30,002 bases of DNA from a virus. Positions 6,355-15,357 of the stretch are shown one piece after another. The stretch lies in the IMG/VR virus record IMGVR_UViG_3300008259_000113, positions 1-30,002 of that record; one strand, written 5' to 3'. The position numbers and the translations under genes were made by a program. Numbering within the stretch: position 1 is the first letter of the stretch; every line of letters starts with the position of its first letter. The notes under the pieces are model-generated. The model searched no databases. It was given only the letters and a program-made list of their open reading frames with translations, and was not told the DNA's origin.

Positions 6355-7625
6355 TGGCAATCACTATAACGCAGCAGGCACCGACTCGCTCCTTCGCTGG
6401 CAGCCCTATGGTCTATTCTGTAAGCAGTAACAATTCCGGTAACGCAGGATTTAAGTACGTTGCGGATGTGTTTATCTGGTTTGGATCAAGCAGCTCCGTA
6501 CCGGGGACTTATGCCTATCGCCTTATCAAGCCGAAGGAAAGCATCAGCAATCTTTACGGCTACTTTGATATCAGCAATATCGTAAGCTCGTACCTATCGC
6601 AGACCAATATCGACCACGCTGCAGGAACGGCTACTGATAACGATCAGAGCGTATGCAATGTGCAGGTGAAGTTCCGGGAGTACACGACCGCTGGAGGCAT
6701 CGCTGCAGTTACCGCAACATCCAATACAATCAATGCCTACGATGGCTATACGGAGTTCGTGGATGGGGTAAATGGAACGACCACCACGGGAGTAATGACA
6801 AGCGGTAGCAGCATCCAATATATCCAACTCGACCAAGCCCTTACGATAGGGGTAGTGCCTGCTCTGGTAAATGGTATGAGGGTAGATTATAGCGATGGAC
6901 AATCTGCTATGATTGACATAGCGGACTTCGGTGCGGTGGATTCGGTGAACTCTACCAATAAACTATTTTACCTTCCTGCTGGAGTTGCTAACCTTAACGA
7001 TTCAGTAATCGACCCTAAACCACAGGATGTCGCAGACCTTCTATACTACGACCTATCGCTGGGAGTATTCCAGAGCGTAGCGTATAGCAGAAGGGTAGAG
7101 ACCGATGGTGGCGTATGCGAGGCATTGACTTGTCTGGAGGCTGCATTGCAGGAACTCGGAGAAAACGATGCTGCATACACGACTCGCTTTACCCCTACGT
7201 GCGAGGTAACGTATAGCCCGATTACAATCGCCTACCAGAATAAGTACGCAGCGTGGGATTATATCGTGGCATTCAAGAGATCCACTAACTCTACATCGAC
7301 CAGCAAGGATCAGTTTGAGACTAACGTAGGCACGCTCGGCTCGAGTACCTTTACCTACAATCCTGCGACTGCATCACCGACCAAGACCTTTAACAATTTC
7401 GGAAGGGATAGCATTAGCGTGAACACGGGGTTCTTGAACGATGGCTACAATCAAATGGTAAAAGAAATGCTACTATCCAACATCCTTTATTTCGTGGAGG
7501 AAGAGAGATACGTTACGCTTAAAAATACTTCGCAGGAGTACAAGACAAGCCTCAACGATAACCTCGTGCAGTACACCTTCAATTTCGATTACGCAGCACA
7601 AGTTAAAAACAGGGTATGGCTCTAA
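6354..7625 (+). CDS. Phage tail structural protein
   Basis: A 423-aa, Ser/Thr/Asn/Gly-rich, beta-type protein with no signal peptide or membrane segment. YGYFDISNIVSSYLSQ (68-83) resembles the start of tail/baseplate proteins in Bacteroidota phages. Residues 247-269 carry RVETDGGVCEALTCLEAAL, a Cys motif that returns in the small gene at 18505. The gene is coupled by TAATG to the gp10-like gene upstream and overlaps the next by 10 bases. Position before a larger tail protein and the tape measure suggests a distal-tail or baseplate subunit; I cannot assign a more exact role. Confidence 0.6.
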   Translation: MAITITQQAPTRSFAGSPMVYSVSSNNSGNAGFKYVADVFIWFGSSSSVPGTYAYRLIKPKESISNLYGYFDISNIVSSYLSQTNIDHAAGTATDNDQSVCNVQVKFREYTTAGGIAAVTATSNTINAYDGYTEFVDGVNGTTTTGVMTSGSSIQYIQLDQALTIGVVPALVNGMRVDYSDGQSAMIDIADFGAVDSVNSTNKLFYLPAGVANLNDSVIDPKPQDVADLLYYDLSLGVFQSVAYSRRVETDGGVCEALTCLEAALQELGENDAAYTTRFTPTCEVTYSPITIAYQNKYAAWDYIVAFKRSTNSTSTSKDQFETNVGTLGSSTFTYNPATASPTKTFNNFGRDSISVNTGFLNDGYNQMVKEMLLSNILYFVEEERYVTLKNTSQEYKTSLNDNLVQYTFNFDYAAQVKNRVWL

Positions 7626-10183
7626 CGCTGCAAACCACTACGGGGTATCTCGATTTATTTAGCGATGAAAGTATCAGCGTAGATTACAATCTTGCTGACC
7701 TCAGAGATCCTGCTGCTATATTCAGCCCGATATCGAAGAGCTTTAGCGTTCCGGCAACGGATGTAAATAATCAGTTCTTTAAGCATTACTACGATGTAAG
7801 TATTAGCGGAGGGTTTAATCCGTATGCAAAGCAGGACGTTACGCTTTATAGCGATGACCTTATTATGATTAGCGGCTACCTTCAGTTGCTTGACGTATCG
7901 CTTGAGAACACAATGCCGAAGCAGTACCAAGTTCTGGTCGCTGGAGAGAACGCAAGGTTCGCACGAAACGTAGGTGAAAAGGAACTGCGAGAGCTTGATC
8001 TGGAGTCGTATGTCCATACTTTTAACTACGAGAACATCGTAGGTAGCTGGAACGGAGATCTATTCGATGGGGATATAGTTTATGCTCCTGTAGATACCCG
8101 TGTCTTTGCGAGCGACACGCTATTCTCACCGCAGCAGGCGCTCACCCCTTTACGTGAGACGGATTTTTTTCCTGCGATAAAAGCCACAATTATATTCCAG
8201 CAGATATTTACAGAGGCAGGATACACGATAGAGTCCGCAACGGGGATCTTTGCGAATCCTAAGTTCACGGATATGCTGCTGCTTGGGTATAACAAAGAGG
8301 GGCTTGTACCCTTGGAGGCATCCTTTAATAGCAGACTGGCGCAGGTCTATTCAAGTGCGAGCTTGGCGATTCCGGAACTCACGGCTACCACCCCGAGCAT
8401 AATCCGATTCAACACGGAGGTCTATGATAACGGGAACAACTACAATACCGGAACTTGGCGGTATGAGGTGCCTATTATCGGGGAGTACAAGTTCAACGTG
8501 CAGGGCGTGATAACCTCGCCATCGGGGAACTATATGTACCAAATCACGATGTACTTGGGTAACACCGCAATCCAGACAAAGGATGTCGTGACGGCTGGTG
8601 CTTTCTCGATTGACTTTGTGCATTTCTTTAGGGACTTGACTGCAAGCAACCTTGTATCGTTTCGCATAGGGGGTATCGACTCCGGGGGTACTCTTGCATC
8701 CAGTTGCCAGATGACCGTGATCAATGCACCGGACTACCCTACGGGGATGGATGTAGATCCTTCGATGTTCCTGCCTAAGATGAAGCAGAAGGACTTTATC
8801 GCTGGAATCGCTAAGATGTTTAACCTCGTATTCGTACCGAGCAAGAACATCCCGGATATGATAAGCATCTACGCTTATGATGCGTGGATAGCCCTTGGCG
8901 CAGTAAGGAACTGGCAAGAGGTCGTGGATGTAAACCAACCCATTACGATAAAGCCTACTACGGAACTGCAGGGCAAGACCATAAAGCTGCTAATGGCAAA
9001 TGGTAACTCTATTCTCGACAACGCATACGTATCCTCTTTTGGAATCCCTCACGGAAGCGTTGAGGTCGATGACACGGGAAATCAATTTGCAGAGAGCGAG
9101 ATTACAATCGATGCTCCCTTTGCTGCGACAATCACGAATCGGATAAATTCAAATACCACGTTTGACGTAATCCAGATGTTCGATGCGGAGGGAAAGGCTA
9201 TCGATTCCCCACCTCGCTTGCTTTATTTTAATGGCCTTAATGGGACATCGGACTACTATATCTTCCGGAGTGCGGATGGTGCTTTTTTAGTTCAGAACGA
9301 GTACCCGGTATTTAATGTAACCTACGGAGGTACGTTTACCGCAACATTCGGAATACCACAGGTAGAGGGCACGAAACCCCCAAAGAATAACCTACTGACT
9401 GACTTCTACGCCACGTATCTTTTGGAGCTATATGCTACGGATGCGGTGATGCTGGAGGTATCGATAGTCTTGGAGCCTTCGGAGTTATTCCTGCTGAACC
9501 TCAACGATCAGATATACTACGATGGCGAGTACTGGAGAATCAATAAGATAAACGGGTACGATCTGGATAAGATGACTGCACGGGTAGAGTTATTTCGGGC
9601 TTCGTTTGTAAACTCTTCGATCTGCGCAAGCACTATCACGGCTTTGAATAACAACGGAACCGTGAGCTTTAGCGGAAGCGCAACGCAGCAATGCTGCGAG
9701 TTCTACGGGTATAAGTGGAGCGACAATACGTGCTACTGGCGTACGAGTAGGTTTGTGAAAACAAAAAGCGCAGGGCTTGTCGGTCTGGAGAAATCAGCAA
9801 TCGCTAATGTCAGCACCAATACCTCACGACCTACGAATACGATGTACTGGTATGAGGTCACTTCGGACTTGGAAGCCACAAGCTTCCGGTGTGTGGCATT
9901 ACACAATTATGCTACGCCTTTGTTTGATCTTGCCGTAGGGCAGCATCAGATCGTGAGAATCACTTTCACTTGCGAGACTTACTCCTATCAGTCGGATTAC
10001 ACGATAGTACGGGGAGCAGCAGGCGATACAATCCACGGCCTGCATAATGTGATAAGCGATAGGTATGTTTTAACAATTCAAAAGGTAAACGGCTTTGCTT
10101 CGTTTTTGCAGTTAGACCACCAAGGAGGTACAGAGGTTGCAGAAACGTGGAGCGTAGTGGCAGAAAGAACGCAACTATTATGA
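7616..10183 (+). CDS. Large tail/baseplate protein
   Basis: An 855-aa virion protein and the largest in the genome. The N-terminal 110 residues (including SPISKSFSVPATDVNNQFF and VTLYSDDLIMISGYLQLLDV) look like the N-terminal ring domain of distal-tail or hub proteins in Bacteroidota phages. The middle has a jelly-roll-like stretch (TGTWRYEVPIIGEYKFNVQG), then MKQKDFIAGIAKMFNLVFVP and DQIYYDGEYWRINKINGYDL, both of hub type. The C-terminal 180 residues (starting FRASFVNSSICASTI) are a separate, Ser/Thr-rich domain that may face outward. Its stop overlaps the next small gene by ATGA. I favour baseplate hub or tail-tip protein; the tail-fibre role belongs more likely to the gene at 18825. Confidence 0.62.
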   Translation: MALTLQTTTGYLDLFSDESISVDYNLADLRDPAAIFSPISKSFSVPATDVNNQFFKHYYDVSISGGFNPYAKQDVTLYSDDLIMISGYLQLLDVSLENTMPKQYQVLVAGENARFARNVGEKELRELDLESYVHTFNYENIVGSWNGDLFDGDIVYAPVDTRVFASDTLFSPQQALTPLRETDFFPAIKATIIFQQIFTEAGYTIESATGIFANPKFTDMLLLGYNKEGLVPLEASFNSRLAQVYSSASLAIPELTATTPSIIRFNTEVYDNGNNYNTGTWRYEVPIIGEYKFNVQGVITSPSGNYMYQITMYLGNTAIQTKDVVTAGAFSIDFVHFFRDLTASNLVSFRIGGIDSGGTLASSCQMTVINAPDYPTGMDVDPSMFLPKMKQKDFIAGIAKMFNLVFVPSKNIPDMISIYAYDAWIALGAVRNWQEVVDVNQPITIKPTTELQGKTIKLLMANGNSILDNAYVSSFGIPHGSVEVDDTGNQFAESEITIDAPFAATITNRINSNTTFDVIQMFDAEGKAIDSPPRLLYFNGLNGTSDYYIFRSADGAFLVQNEYPVFNVTYGGTFTATFGIPQVEGTKPPKNNLLTDFYATYLLELYATDAVMLEVSIVLEPSELFLLNLNDQIYYDGEYWRINKINGYDLDKMTARVELFRASFVNSSICASTITALNNNGTVSFSGSATQQCCEFYGYKWSDNTCYWRTSRFVKTKSAGLVGLEKSAIANVSTNTSRPTNTMYWYEVTSDLEATSFRCVALHNYATPLFDLAVGQHQIVRITFTCETYSYQSDYTIVRGAAGDTIHGLHNVISDRYVLTIQKVNGFASFLQLDHQGGTEVAETWSVVAERTQLL

Positions 10184-10332
10184 ATATAGGTTTTTTAATT
10201 ACTGAGCTTAAAGGGGATCACTACGGCATCTGCAACGAGATAGAGATATCCAAAGGCAAGTGGGAGATAGTTGAAAGCTGGTCAGAGGCGAAGCAACAAA
10301 TCAAGAGGCAATGGCAGTCGAGAAAGTTATAA
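10180..10332 (+). CDS. Small hypothetical protein (50 aa)
   Basis: I take the ATG at 10180, inside the stop of the upstream tail gene (ATGA), as the start; an in-frame ATG 33 bases further upstream lies wholly inside that gene. The protein begins MNIGFLITELKGDHYGIC and ends KQQIKRQWQSRKL: a short beta-hairpin-like N-terminus and a basic, amphipathic C-terminal helix. Its last 22 bases overlap the tape-measure start. No family recognised. The position between tail-tip and tape-measure genes suggests a small assembly factor, but this is inference. Confidence 0.5.
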   Translation: MNIGFLITELKGDHYGICNEIEISKGKWEIVESWSEAKQQIKRQWQSRKL

Positions 10333-12047
10333 AGCTAAAGGTTGAGAATGGCGAGGCTATTCTAAACGTGCAGGAGCTTAACAAGGCTTTAAGCGACACC
10401 AATAAGCAGGCCGATGGACTAAGTAGCACGATGGCTAACGCCACGGAAGCAATCGATAAGTACACGGGTGGCGCAGCTTCTGGGTTTAAGGCCTTAGTCG
10501 GTGGGGTAAAGAGCTTTGTCGTGGGGATGAACTCCGTAAAGGGTGCGCTTATATCCACAGGCCTCGGAGCCTTTGTCGTTGTACTTGGATCTTTATTCGC
10601 TTACTTCACGCAGACCTCAAGAGGTGCGGATAAATTAGCTGAGGCAATGGGTGGCCTTGGGGCTGCAGTAAAGGTCGTAATCGACAGATTCGTTGGCTTA
10701 GGCGAGTCGCTGGTAAAGTTCTTTACTGGTGATTTCAAGGGAGCAGTCAAGGGCATTAAGGATGCTTTTGCCGGATTGGGGGATGAGATTACCAGAGAAA
10801 CAAAAGCAGGCTCAGCGTTAGCCAAGCAGCTTGATGATATCGAAGACCGAGAGCGAGACCTTATCAAGATGCGAGCAGCAGCCAATGTTCAACTCACAGA
10901 AGCTCGACTAATTGCTGATGACCAAACTAAGAGTGTAGAGGAACGTGAGAAAGCGGTTCGAAGAGTTAATGAGCTGGAGACTAAAGTAGCAAAAGCTGAG
11001 CAAGCAAATGCACAAGCGTATGTCAAATACCTAAAAGAGAAAAAAAGACTTGGAGAAACTACCGATGCAGATCTGCTTGCCCTTGCAGAAGCGGAGGCTA
11101 AGGTTGATGAAATGCGTTCCGAGTCGCTACGCAGACAGAAAAAACTACAAAACGAACTCAAGTCGTTAGCCTCTGAGCGTAAACAACAAGAAGCGGAAAC
11201 CTTAAGCAATATAAAAAAATTAACTGAGGAAGAGCAAAAACTTGCCGACTTACGAAAGCAGTGGGCTACTGAGGACTCTGCAGCGGCTGCTAAAAAGGCC
11301 GAGACTGATAAAGTATTAAGGGGGCAAAACGTAGCAGCATACAACGATATGCTGGCTCAGATGCGTGGTTCGAGTGGGACTGCAGAACAGCAAGAACTTG
11401 CGGCAGCAGAGCAGCAGTACCTTGCCCTTACGACTTTAGCGATAAAGGCTGGCAAGAGCACGGTGGAGGCTACTCAGATATACGAGGAGAAAAAGAAACA
11501 AATAAAAAAGAAGTATGCGGATGAAGATCGGGCGAATGAACTTGCCAATGCTGCTGCTTCTGTTCAGCTTGCAGGGCAGGCCTTCGGTGCTTTAGCGCAG
11601 CTCTCTGAGGCTCTGGGGAAGGATAACGAAAAGAATGCGGAGAAAACATTTAAGATCACAAAAGCCCTTCGGATAGGGGAGGCAATCGCAAGTACGGCTG
11701 CTGCTATTATGATGCAGTTCGCAGTACCGCAGGATGCTCTTACGGGGGCTAATTTCGTAAAGGCTGGAATCGTTGCAGCAACGGGAGCAGCACAGATAGC
11801 AACAATCGCTTCTGCTAAGTTCCAACCTTCCGGGGGCGGTGGAGGCAATAAGCCATCCAGTCCTTCGATACCTACGGCAGGGGCTTCTGCTCAACCTATG
11901 ACACCGAACATATCCTTCAACAATACGGAGAACCAACTTGCTGGGATGCTGGGTCGGCCTATGAGGGCGTACGTCATAAACCAAGACATTACAAATGCTA
12001 ATCAGTTGGAACGCAGAATACGCTCCAGCGCAACAATCGGAGGATGA
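10311..12047 (+). CDS. Tail tape measure protein
   Basis: A 578-aa protein that sets tail length. It has an N-terminal helix (QELNKALSDTNKQADGLSS), a long hydrophobic segment at about 77-99 (ALISTGLGAFVVVLGSLFAY) typical of tape measures, and long charged coiled coils at about 165-330 rich in Ala, Glu, Lys and Arg. A second Ala-rich helical part follows (ASVQLAGQAFGALAQLSEAL), and there is a Gly/Ser/Pro hinge near 505-525 (SGGGGGNKPSSPS). At 0.15 nm per residue the tail would be roughly 85-90 nm. It overlaps the upstream 50-aa gene by 22 bases and the protease gene by ATGA. Antisense open frames over the coiled coil are artefacts of composition. Confidence 0.85.
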   Translation: MAVEKVIKLKVENGEAILNVQELNKALSDTNKQADGLSSTMANATEAIDKYTGGAASGFKALVGGVKSFVVGMNSVKGALISTGLGAFVVVLGSLFAYFTQTSRGADKLAEAMGGLGAAVKVVIDRFVGLGESLVKFFTGDFKGAVKGIKDAFAGLGDEITRETKAGSALAKQLDDIEDRERDLIKMRAAANVQLTEARLIADDQTKSVEEREKAVRRVNELETKVAKAEQANAQAYVKYLKEKKRLGETTDADLLALAEAEAKVDEMRSESLRRQKKLQNELKSLASERKQQEAETLSNIKKLTEEEQKLADLRKQWATEDSAAAAKKAETDKVLRGQNVAAYNDMLAQMRGSSGTAEQQELAAAEQQYLALTTLAIKAGKSTVEATQIYEEKKKQIKKKYADEDRANELANAAASVQLAGQAFGALAQLSEALGKDNEKNAEKTFKITKALRIGEAIASTAAAIMMQFAVPQDALTGANFVKAGIVAATGAAQIATIASAKFQPSGGGGGNKPSSPSIPTAGASAQPMTPNISFNNTENQLAGMLGRPMRAYVINQDITNANQLERRIRSSATIGG

Positions 12048-13000
12048 AGATATACGAACTAATTTTAGAGGATGACCAACTTATGGGGGTCGATGCTATC
12101 AGCATAGTGGAGAACCCTGCAATCGATGAGCAGTTTATCGCCCTATCGAAGCAGGTGCAGTTCAAGGTGCAGGATGAAGATAAGAGAATCCTTATCGGAG
12201 CAGCACTCGTTCCTAACAAGCCCATCTACCGATACGATGACAAGACCGGGGAAGAGTACTACGTATATTTTTCTATCGATACCATCCGCAAAGCTGCGGA
12301 ATTGTATATGATTAAGGGCAACCAGAACAACGCAACGCTGGAACACTCGGAGGACTTGAGTGGCTTATCGGTTGTAGAGTCGTGGATTATCGAGGATGAA
12401 TCTATGGATAAGTCCAAGACCTACGGGCTCGAGTATCCTGCTGGAACTTGGGTCGTAATGATGAAGGTAAACAACGAGGCTATCTGGACGGAGTACGTCA
12501 AGGAGGGCAAAGTAAAAGGATTTAGCATCGAGGGATGGTTTGCCCAGCGTGAAAAGATCCGGTCAGAGGATCTGCAGGAGGCACTTGCTCAGATCGAGAT
12601 GGCAGAGGCAGAGCATATCGCAGAGCAGTATATCTTCGGATCAGTAAACGCTATCATAAAAAGCGACAAGCGTAGGTCTGGAGGCAAGAGGCTGGAGATG
12701 GAATCATACGCTGACTATCCGGATGCGGTTAAGAACAATGCAAAGCGTGGTATTGAGGCCAATGATAAGGTGAACAATAAGTGCGCTACTCCTGTGGGCA
12801 AAGTAAGAGCGCAGCAGTTAGCACAAGGCAAACCCCTATCGGTAGAGACAATCACACGGATGTATTCGTACCTATCGAGAGCCGAGGAGTACTACGATGA
12901 AAAAAACCCCGAAGCCTGCGGTACAATATCCTTCCTGCTATGGGGAGGCCTTGCAGGAAAGCGGTGGGCAGAATCTAAACTTAAAGAACTTAATAAATAA
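12044..13000 (+). CDS. XkdF-like prohead serine protease with C-terminal extension
   Basis: A 318-aa protein. The N-terminal 170 residues match XkdF-type prohead proteases: MKIYELILEDDQLMGVDAIS at the start, a conserved ENPAI turn, then His101 in NATLEHSEDLSG and Ser161 in VKGFSIEGWF as likely catalytic residues. These proteases mature the capsid by cutting scaffold and capsid proteins. Residues 220-316 form a second domain (YPDAVKNNAKRGIEAND, CATPVGKVRAQQLAQGK, TITRMYSYLSRAEEYY, CGTISFLLWGG) that I know from Bacteroidota phage head genes, sometimes alone; its role is not known to me. It follows the tape measure by ATGA and ends TAATG with a Cys-rich peptide gene. Confidence 0.75.
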   Translation: MKIYELILEDDQLMGVDAISIVENPAIDEQFIALSKQVQFKVQDEDKRILIGAALVPNKPIYRYDDKTGEEYYVYFSIDTIRKAAELYMIKGNQNNATLEHSEDLSGLSVVESWIIEDESMDKSKTYGLEYPAGTWVVMMKVNNEAIWTEYVKEGKVKGFSIEGWFAQREKIRSEDLQEALAQIEMAEAEHIAEQYIFGSVNAIIKSDKRRSGGKRLEMESYADYPDAVKNNAKRGIEANDKVNNKCATPVGKVRAQQLAQGKPLSVETITRMYSYLSRAEEYYDEKNPEACGTISFLLWGGLAGKRWAESKLKELNK

Positions 13001-13152
13001 TGAAAGGATTTAACCAAGGGCCAAAGCCCCCAGTACCACAAAACTCAAATAGGGCGTGTTTATGCCCCGATGGAAAGACTTACTCTCGCAAATGCTGCGA
13101 TAAGAACGATATGCAAGCACAAGGCATAGGTTTTATCGGTGGCAAAGGGTAG
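13000..13152 (+). CDS. Small Cys-rich protein (50 aa)
   Basis: Starts at the ATG in the TAATG junction with the protease gene and ends TAG. Four Cys sit in RACLCPDGKTYSRKCCDK, spaced like a tiny metal-binding or disulfide knuckle, followed by a Gly-rich tail (QAQGIGFIGGKG). Similar short proteins with CLC-x-DG-xYS-xKCC occur in Bacteroidota phages near head or tail genes, as far as I recall. No function can be given; its coupling to protease and scaffold suggests expression with the head genes, possibly as a virion component. Confidence 0.6.
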   Translation: MKGFNQGPKPPVPQNSNRACLCPDGKTYSRKCCDKNDMQAQGIGFIGGKG

Positions 13153-13192
13153 GAGTAAAATACCCAATTTTAACTAAAACAATTATTTACTT

Positions 13193-13741
13193 ATGAATCT
13201 GCAAGATGTTTTCAAGAAAATCGAGCTGGCTCTTACTCCCGAAAGAGTAGAGCTTGCCTCAATGCTGCTGGTTGATGGTACTAAGGTCGAGGCCGAAGTA
13301 TTTGAGGCTGGTGCAAATGTATTCCTTATCGGTGGGGATGGCGAGCAAATCGCTGCACCCGTTGGTGAGCATAAGCTGGAAGATGGTCGCATCCTCGTTA
13401 TCGAGGAAGAGGGCATTATCAAAGAGCTAAAGGCTGAAGAGCCTACAATCGAAGTCGAGATCGAGGCTGCTGCCGAGGAAGAGAAGGAGATGACTATGAC
13501 TGAAGTTATGGAGATGGTTTCTGCCCTTCGGGAAGAGGTCGAGATGATGAAGCAAGAGATGGGCAAAAAACAAGAGATGGCTGAGATCATTGAAGAGCCC
13601 AAGGCGGTAGAGGTAACAATGGCTGCTCAGAAGCCTATCGTTGCTGCACCCGTAGAGAAAAAACACGAACTGAAATTTCACATCGGTGCAGAGCGTGTTG
13701 TTAATACCCAAGACCGAGTGTTTTCTAAACTTTTCAAATAA
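13193..13741 (+). CDS. Capsid scaffold candidate
   Basis: A 182-aa, Glu-rich protein just upstream of the major capsid protein. The first 80 residues form a small beta domain (VELASMLLVDGTKVEAEVFE, then GEHKLEDGRILVIEEEGIIK). Residues 80-130 are strongly acidic and Met-rich and predicted coiled coil (TEVMEMVSALREEVEMMKQE). The C-terminus KFHIGAERVVNTQDRVFSKL is basic and could bind the capsid protein. This order (beta domain, acidic coiled coil, basic tail) is typical of scaffolding proteins, and the next gene is the capsid. The leader is TTATTTA-ctt-ATG. Alternative: a capsid decoration protein. Confidence 0.65.
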   Translation: MNLQDVFKKIELALTPERVELASMLLVDGTKVEAEVFEAGANVFLIGGDGEQIAAPVGEHKLEDGRILVIEEEGIIKELKAEEPTIEVEIEAAAEEEKEMTMTEVMEMVSALREEVEMMKQEMGKKQEMAEIIEEPKAVEVTMAAQKPIVAAPVEKKHELKFHIGAERVVNTQDRVFSKLFK

Positions 13742-13751
13742 ATAAAGCGAA

Positions 13752-14684
13752 ATGGCCACAACTACTTCAATGACCACAACGTATGCCGGTGAATTTGCCG
13801 GACGTTATATCTCTGCTGCCCTTTTATCTGGCGATACTATCGCCAAAGGAGGCATCGAGGTAATCCCTAACATCAAGTACAAGCAAGTCCTCAAGAGGGT
13901 TGCTTTGAACGATATCGTTAAAGACCAGACCTGTGACTTCACAGATACTTCTACTTTGACTTTGAACGAGGCTATCCTTCAGCCAGAGTTCCTGCAGGTA
14001 AACCTTCAGCTTTGTAAGACTAATTTTGAGTCTGATTGGGAAGCTATCCAGATGGGTTACTCTGCATTTGATACTATGCCTACGAACTTCGTAGATTACT
14101 TCATCGGCTACAACGCTGCTAAAGTATCTGAGTGGATCGAGTCTAAGATCTGGACTGGAGCAACTGCAAGTGCTGGTGAGTTCAACGGATTCCAAGCTCT
14201 CCTCGCTGCTGATACCACCGTTATCGATGTAACTGCTATCACTGGCACTATCGATGCTTCTAACGTCATTACGGAGATGGGTCGTGTACTTGATGCATCA
14301 CCGAACGCAGTATATGGTAAGGATGACCTTTACCTATATGTTCCTACGAGCATTTTCAAAGCCTATGTCCGTGCCCTTGGTGGTTTCGGTGCCTCTGGCC
14401 TTGGTGCTAATGGTGTTGACAATAAGGGTACTACTTGGTTCGCTGGGCAAGACTTGTTCTTTGATGGCGTTCGTGTATTCCACGCTCCGGGTCTTGGCAC
14501 TAAGAAAATGGTATTGGCTCAGAAGTCAAACCTATACTTCGGTTGCGGGCTTTTGAACGATACCAACGAAGTGAAGGTTCTTGACATGCAAGACCTTGAT
14601 GGAAGCAAAAACGTACGTTTCGTAATGCGATTTACTGCAGGAGTGCAAGTAGGTTTCGGTGCAGACGTGGTTTACTACGCTTAA
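13752..14684 (+). CDS. Major capsid protein (HK97-fold candidate)
   Basis: A 310-aa protein placed between the scaffold candidate and a strong terminator, as expected for the most abundant virion protein. It starts MATTTSMTTTYAGEFAGRYI, with a helix and the strand IEVIPNIKYKQVLKRV. It continues with an SDWEAIQMGYSAFDTMPTNF helix, the spine-helix-like region AAKVSEWIESKIWTGATAS, and a C-terminal P/A-domain-like part ending VRFVMRFTAGVQVGFGADVV. The ATG follows AAAGCGAA. Codon choice is regular and GC-moderate, consistent with high expression. Identification is by position, length and composition plus resemblance to Bacteroidota phage capsid proteins. Confidence 0.82.
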   Translation: MATTTSMTTTYAGEFAGRYISAALLSGDTIAKGGIEVIPNIKYKQVLKRVALNDIVKDQTCDFTDTSTLTLNEAILQPEFLQVNLQLCKTNFESDWEAIQMGYSAFDTMPTNFVDYFIGYNAAKVSEWIESKIWTGATASAGEFNGFQALLAADTTVIDVTAITGTIDASNVITEMGRVLDASPNAVYGKDDLYLYVPTSIFKAYVRALGGFGASGLGANGVDNKGTTWFAGQDLFFDGVRVFHAPGLGTKKMVLAQKSNLYFGCGLLNDTNEVKVLDMQDLDGSKNVRFVMRFTAGVQVGFGADVVYYA

Positions 14685-14709
14685 TCTAAGTTTAATAAAT
14701 AAACAATAA

Positions 14710-14742
14710 GGGGGGCCGGGCATTGCCCTCGCCCCCTTTTTT
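14710..14742 (+). terminator. Rho-independent terminator after capsid gene
   Basis: A two-part hairpin, GGGGGC-C-GGGC-ATT-GCCC-TC-GCCCCC, followed by six T. It lies 26 bases after the capsid stop and before the next ATG at 14757, so it probably ends or attenuates the capsid transcript and sets its level apart from the downstream genes. Confidence 0.88.
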
Positions 14743-14756
14743 AATTCAATAAAAAA

Positions 14757-15311
14757 ATGCCTTGTAATTTTACCCTCGGTCGCATAGAGCCGTGCAAAGA
14801 CCAAGTTGGTGGTCTGAACAAAGTTTACTTCATCAACTCAATTAACATTGCCAATGTCGCTTATGATACCGCTAACACGGATGTCATTTCGCAACTTGCT
14901 ACTGCAGCAGTTTCTGCTTATGTATATGACCTCAAAGGCACTTCTAACTTTGAGCAAGCAATCACTTCAAGCCGTGATAACGGCACCACGTTCTTTGAGC
15001 AGGTGCTTAACATTGTTCTCAAAACGCAAAATGCGGAAACGCATAAGCAGATCAAGCTATTGGCTTGGGCACGGCCTATTATCGTGGTTGAGGATAACAA
15101 CGGCAATTCCTTCCTTATGGGATTGGAGCACGGAGCAGAGGTAACTGGTGGATCTATCGTAACGGGTGCTGCGTATGCTGACCTAACGGGATACAACGTA
15201 ACCTTCACAGGCCAAGAGCGTGTGCCTGCTAACTTCCTAAAGGGTGCGTTACCTAATGATCCCTTCGCAGGATTGTCTGGAACCAAGCCCACGATGGTAT
15301 TTGGAGCATAA
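14757..15311 (+). CDS. Tail tube-like major structural protein
   Basis: A 184-aa protein with two N-terminal Cys (MPCNFTLGRIEPCKDQVGGL) and a beta-rich body (NKVYFINSINIANVAY, TTFFEQVLNIVLKTQ, LLAWARPIIVVEDNNGNSFL, LTGYNVTFTGQERVPANFL). This pattern is very common in Bacteroidota siphophages; I interpret it as the major tail tube protein. It stands alone between two strong terminators (14710 and 15334), which suggests its own high-level transcription or read-through control, fitting a tube subunit made in many copies. The start lies in an A-rich leader (AATAAAAAA-ATG). Alternative: a capsid decoration or neck protein. Confidence 0.6.
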   Translation: MPCNFTLGRIEPCKDQVGGLNKVYFINSINIANVAYDTANTDVISQLATAAVSAYVYDLKGTSNFEQAITSSRDNGTTFFEQVLNIVLKTQNAETHKQIKLLAWARPIIVVEDNNGNSFLMGLEHGAEVTGGSIVTGAAYADLTGYNVTFTGQERVPANFLKGALPNDPFAGLSGTKPTMVFGA

Positions 15312-15333
15312 TTATCCAATGGATAAAGATAAA

Positions 15334-15357
15334 GGGGAGGCTTCGGCCTCCTTTTTT
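15334..15357 (+). terminator. Rho-independent terminator with cUUCGg loop
   Basis: GGAGGC-TTCG-GCCTCC gives a six-pair stem closed by the very stable C(UUCG)G tetraloop, directly followed by six T. It lies 23 bases after the stop of the tube-like gene. Confidence 0.92.

Noticed and set aside
8351-8938. 195-codon minus-strand open frame
   Set aside because: Antisense to the large tail gene; His/Arg-rich with no domain pattern, no start context, and all neighbours are on the + strand.
10889-11344. Long minus-strand open frame, Ser/Cys/Leu-rich
   Set aside because: Antisense of the Lys/Glu/Ala-rich coiled coil of the tape measure; composition artefact.
14254-14556. 100-codon plus-strand frame in the capsid gene
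   Set aside because: Shadow of the capsid coding sequence in another frame, with no family pattern and no overlap signal.
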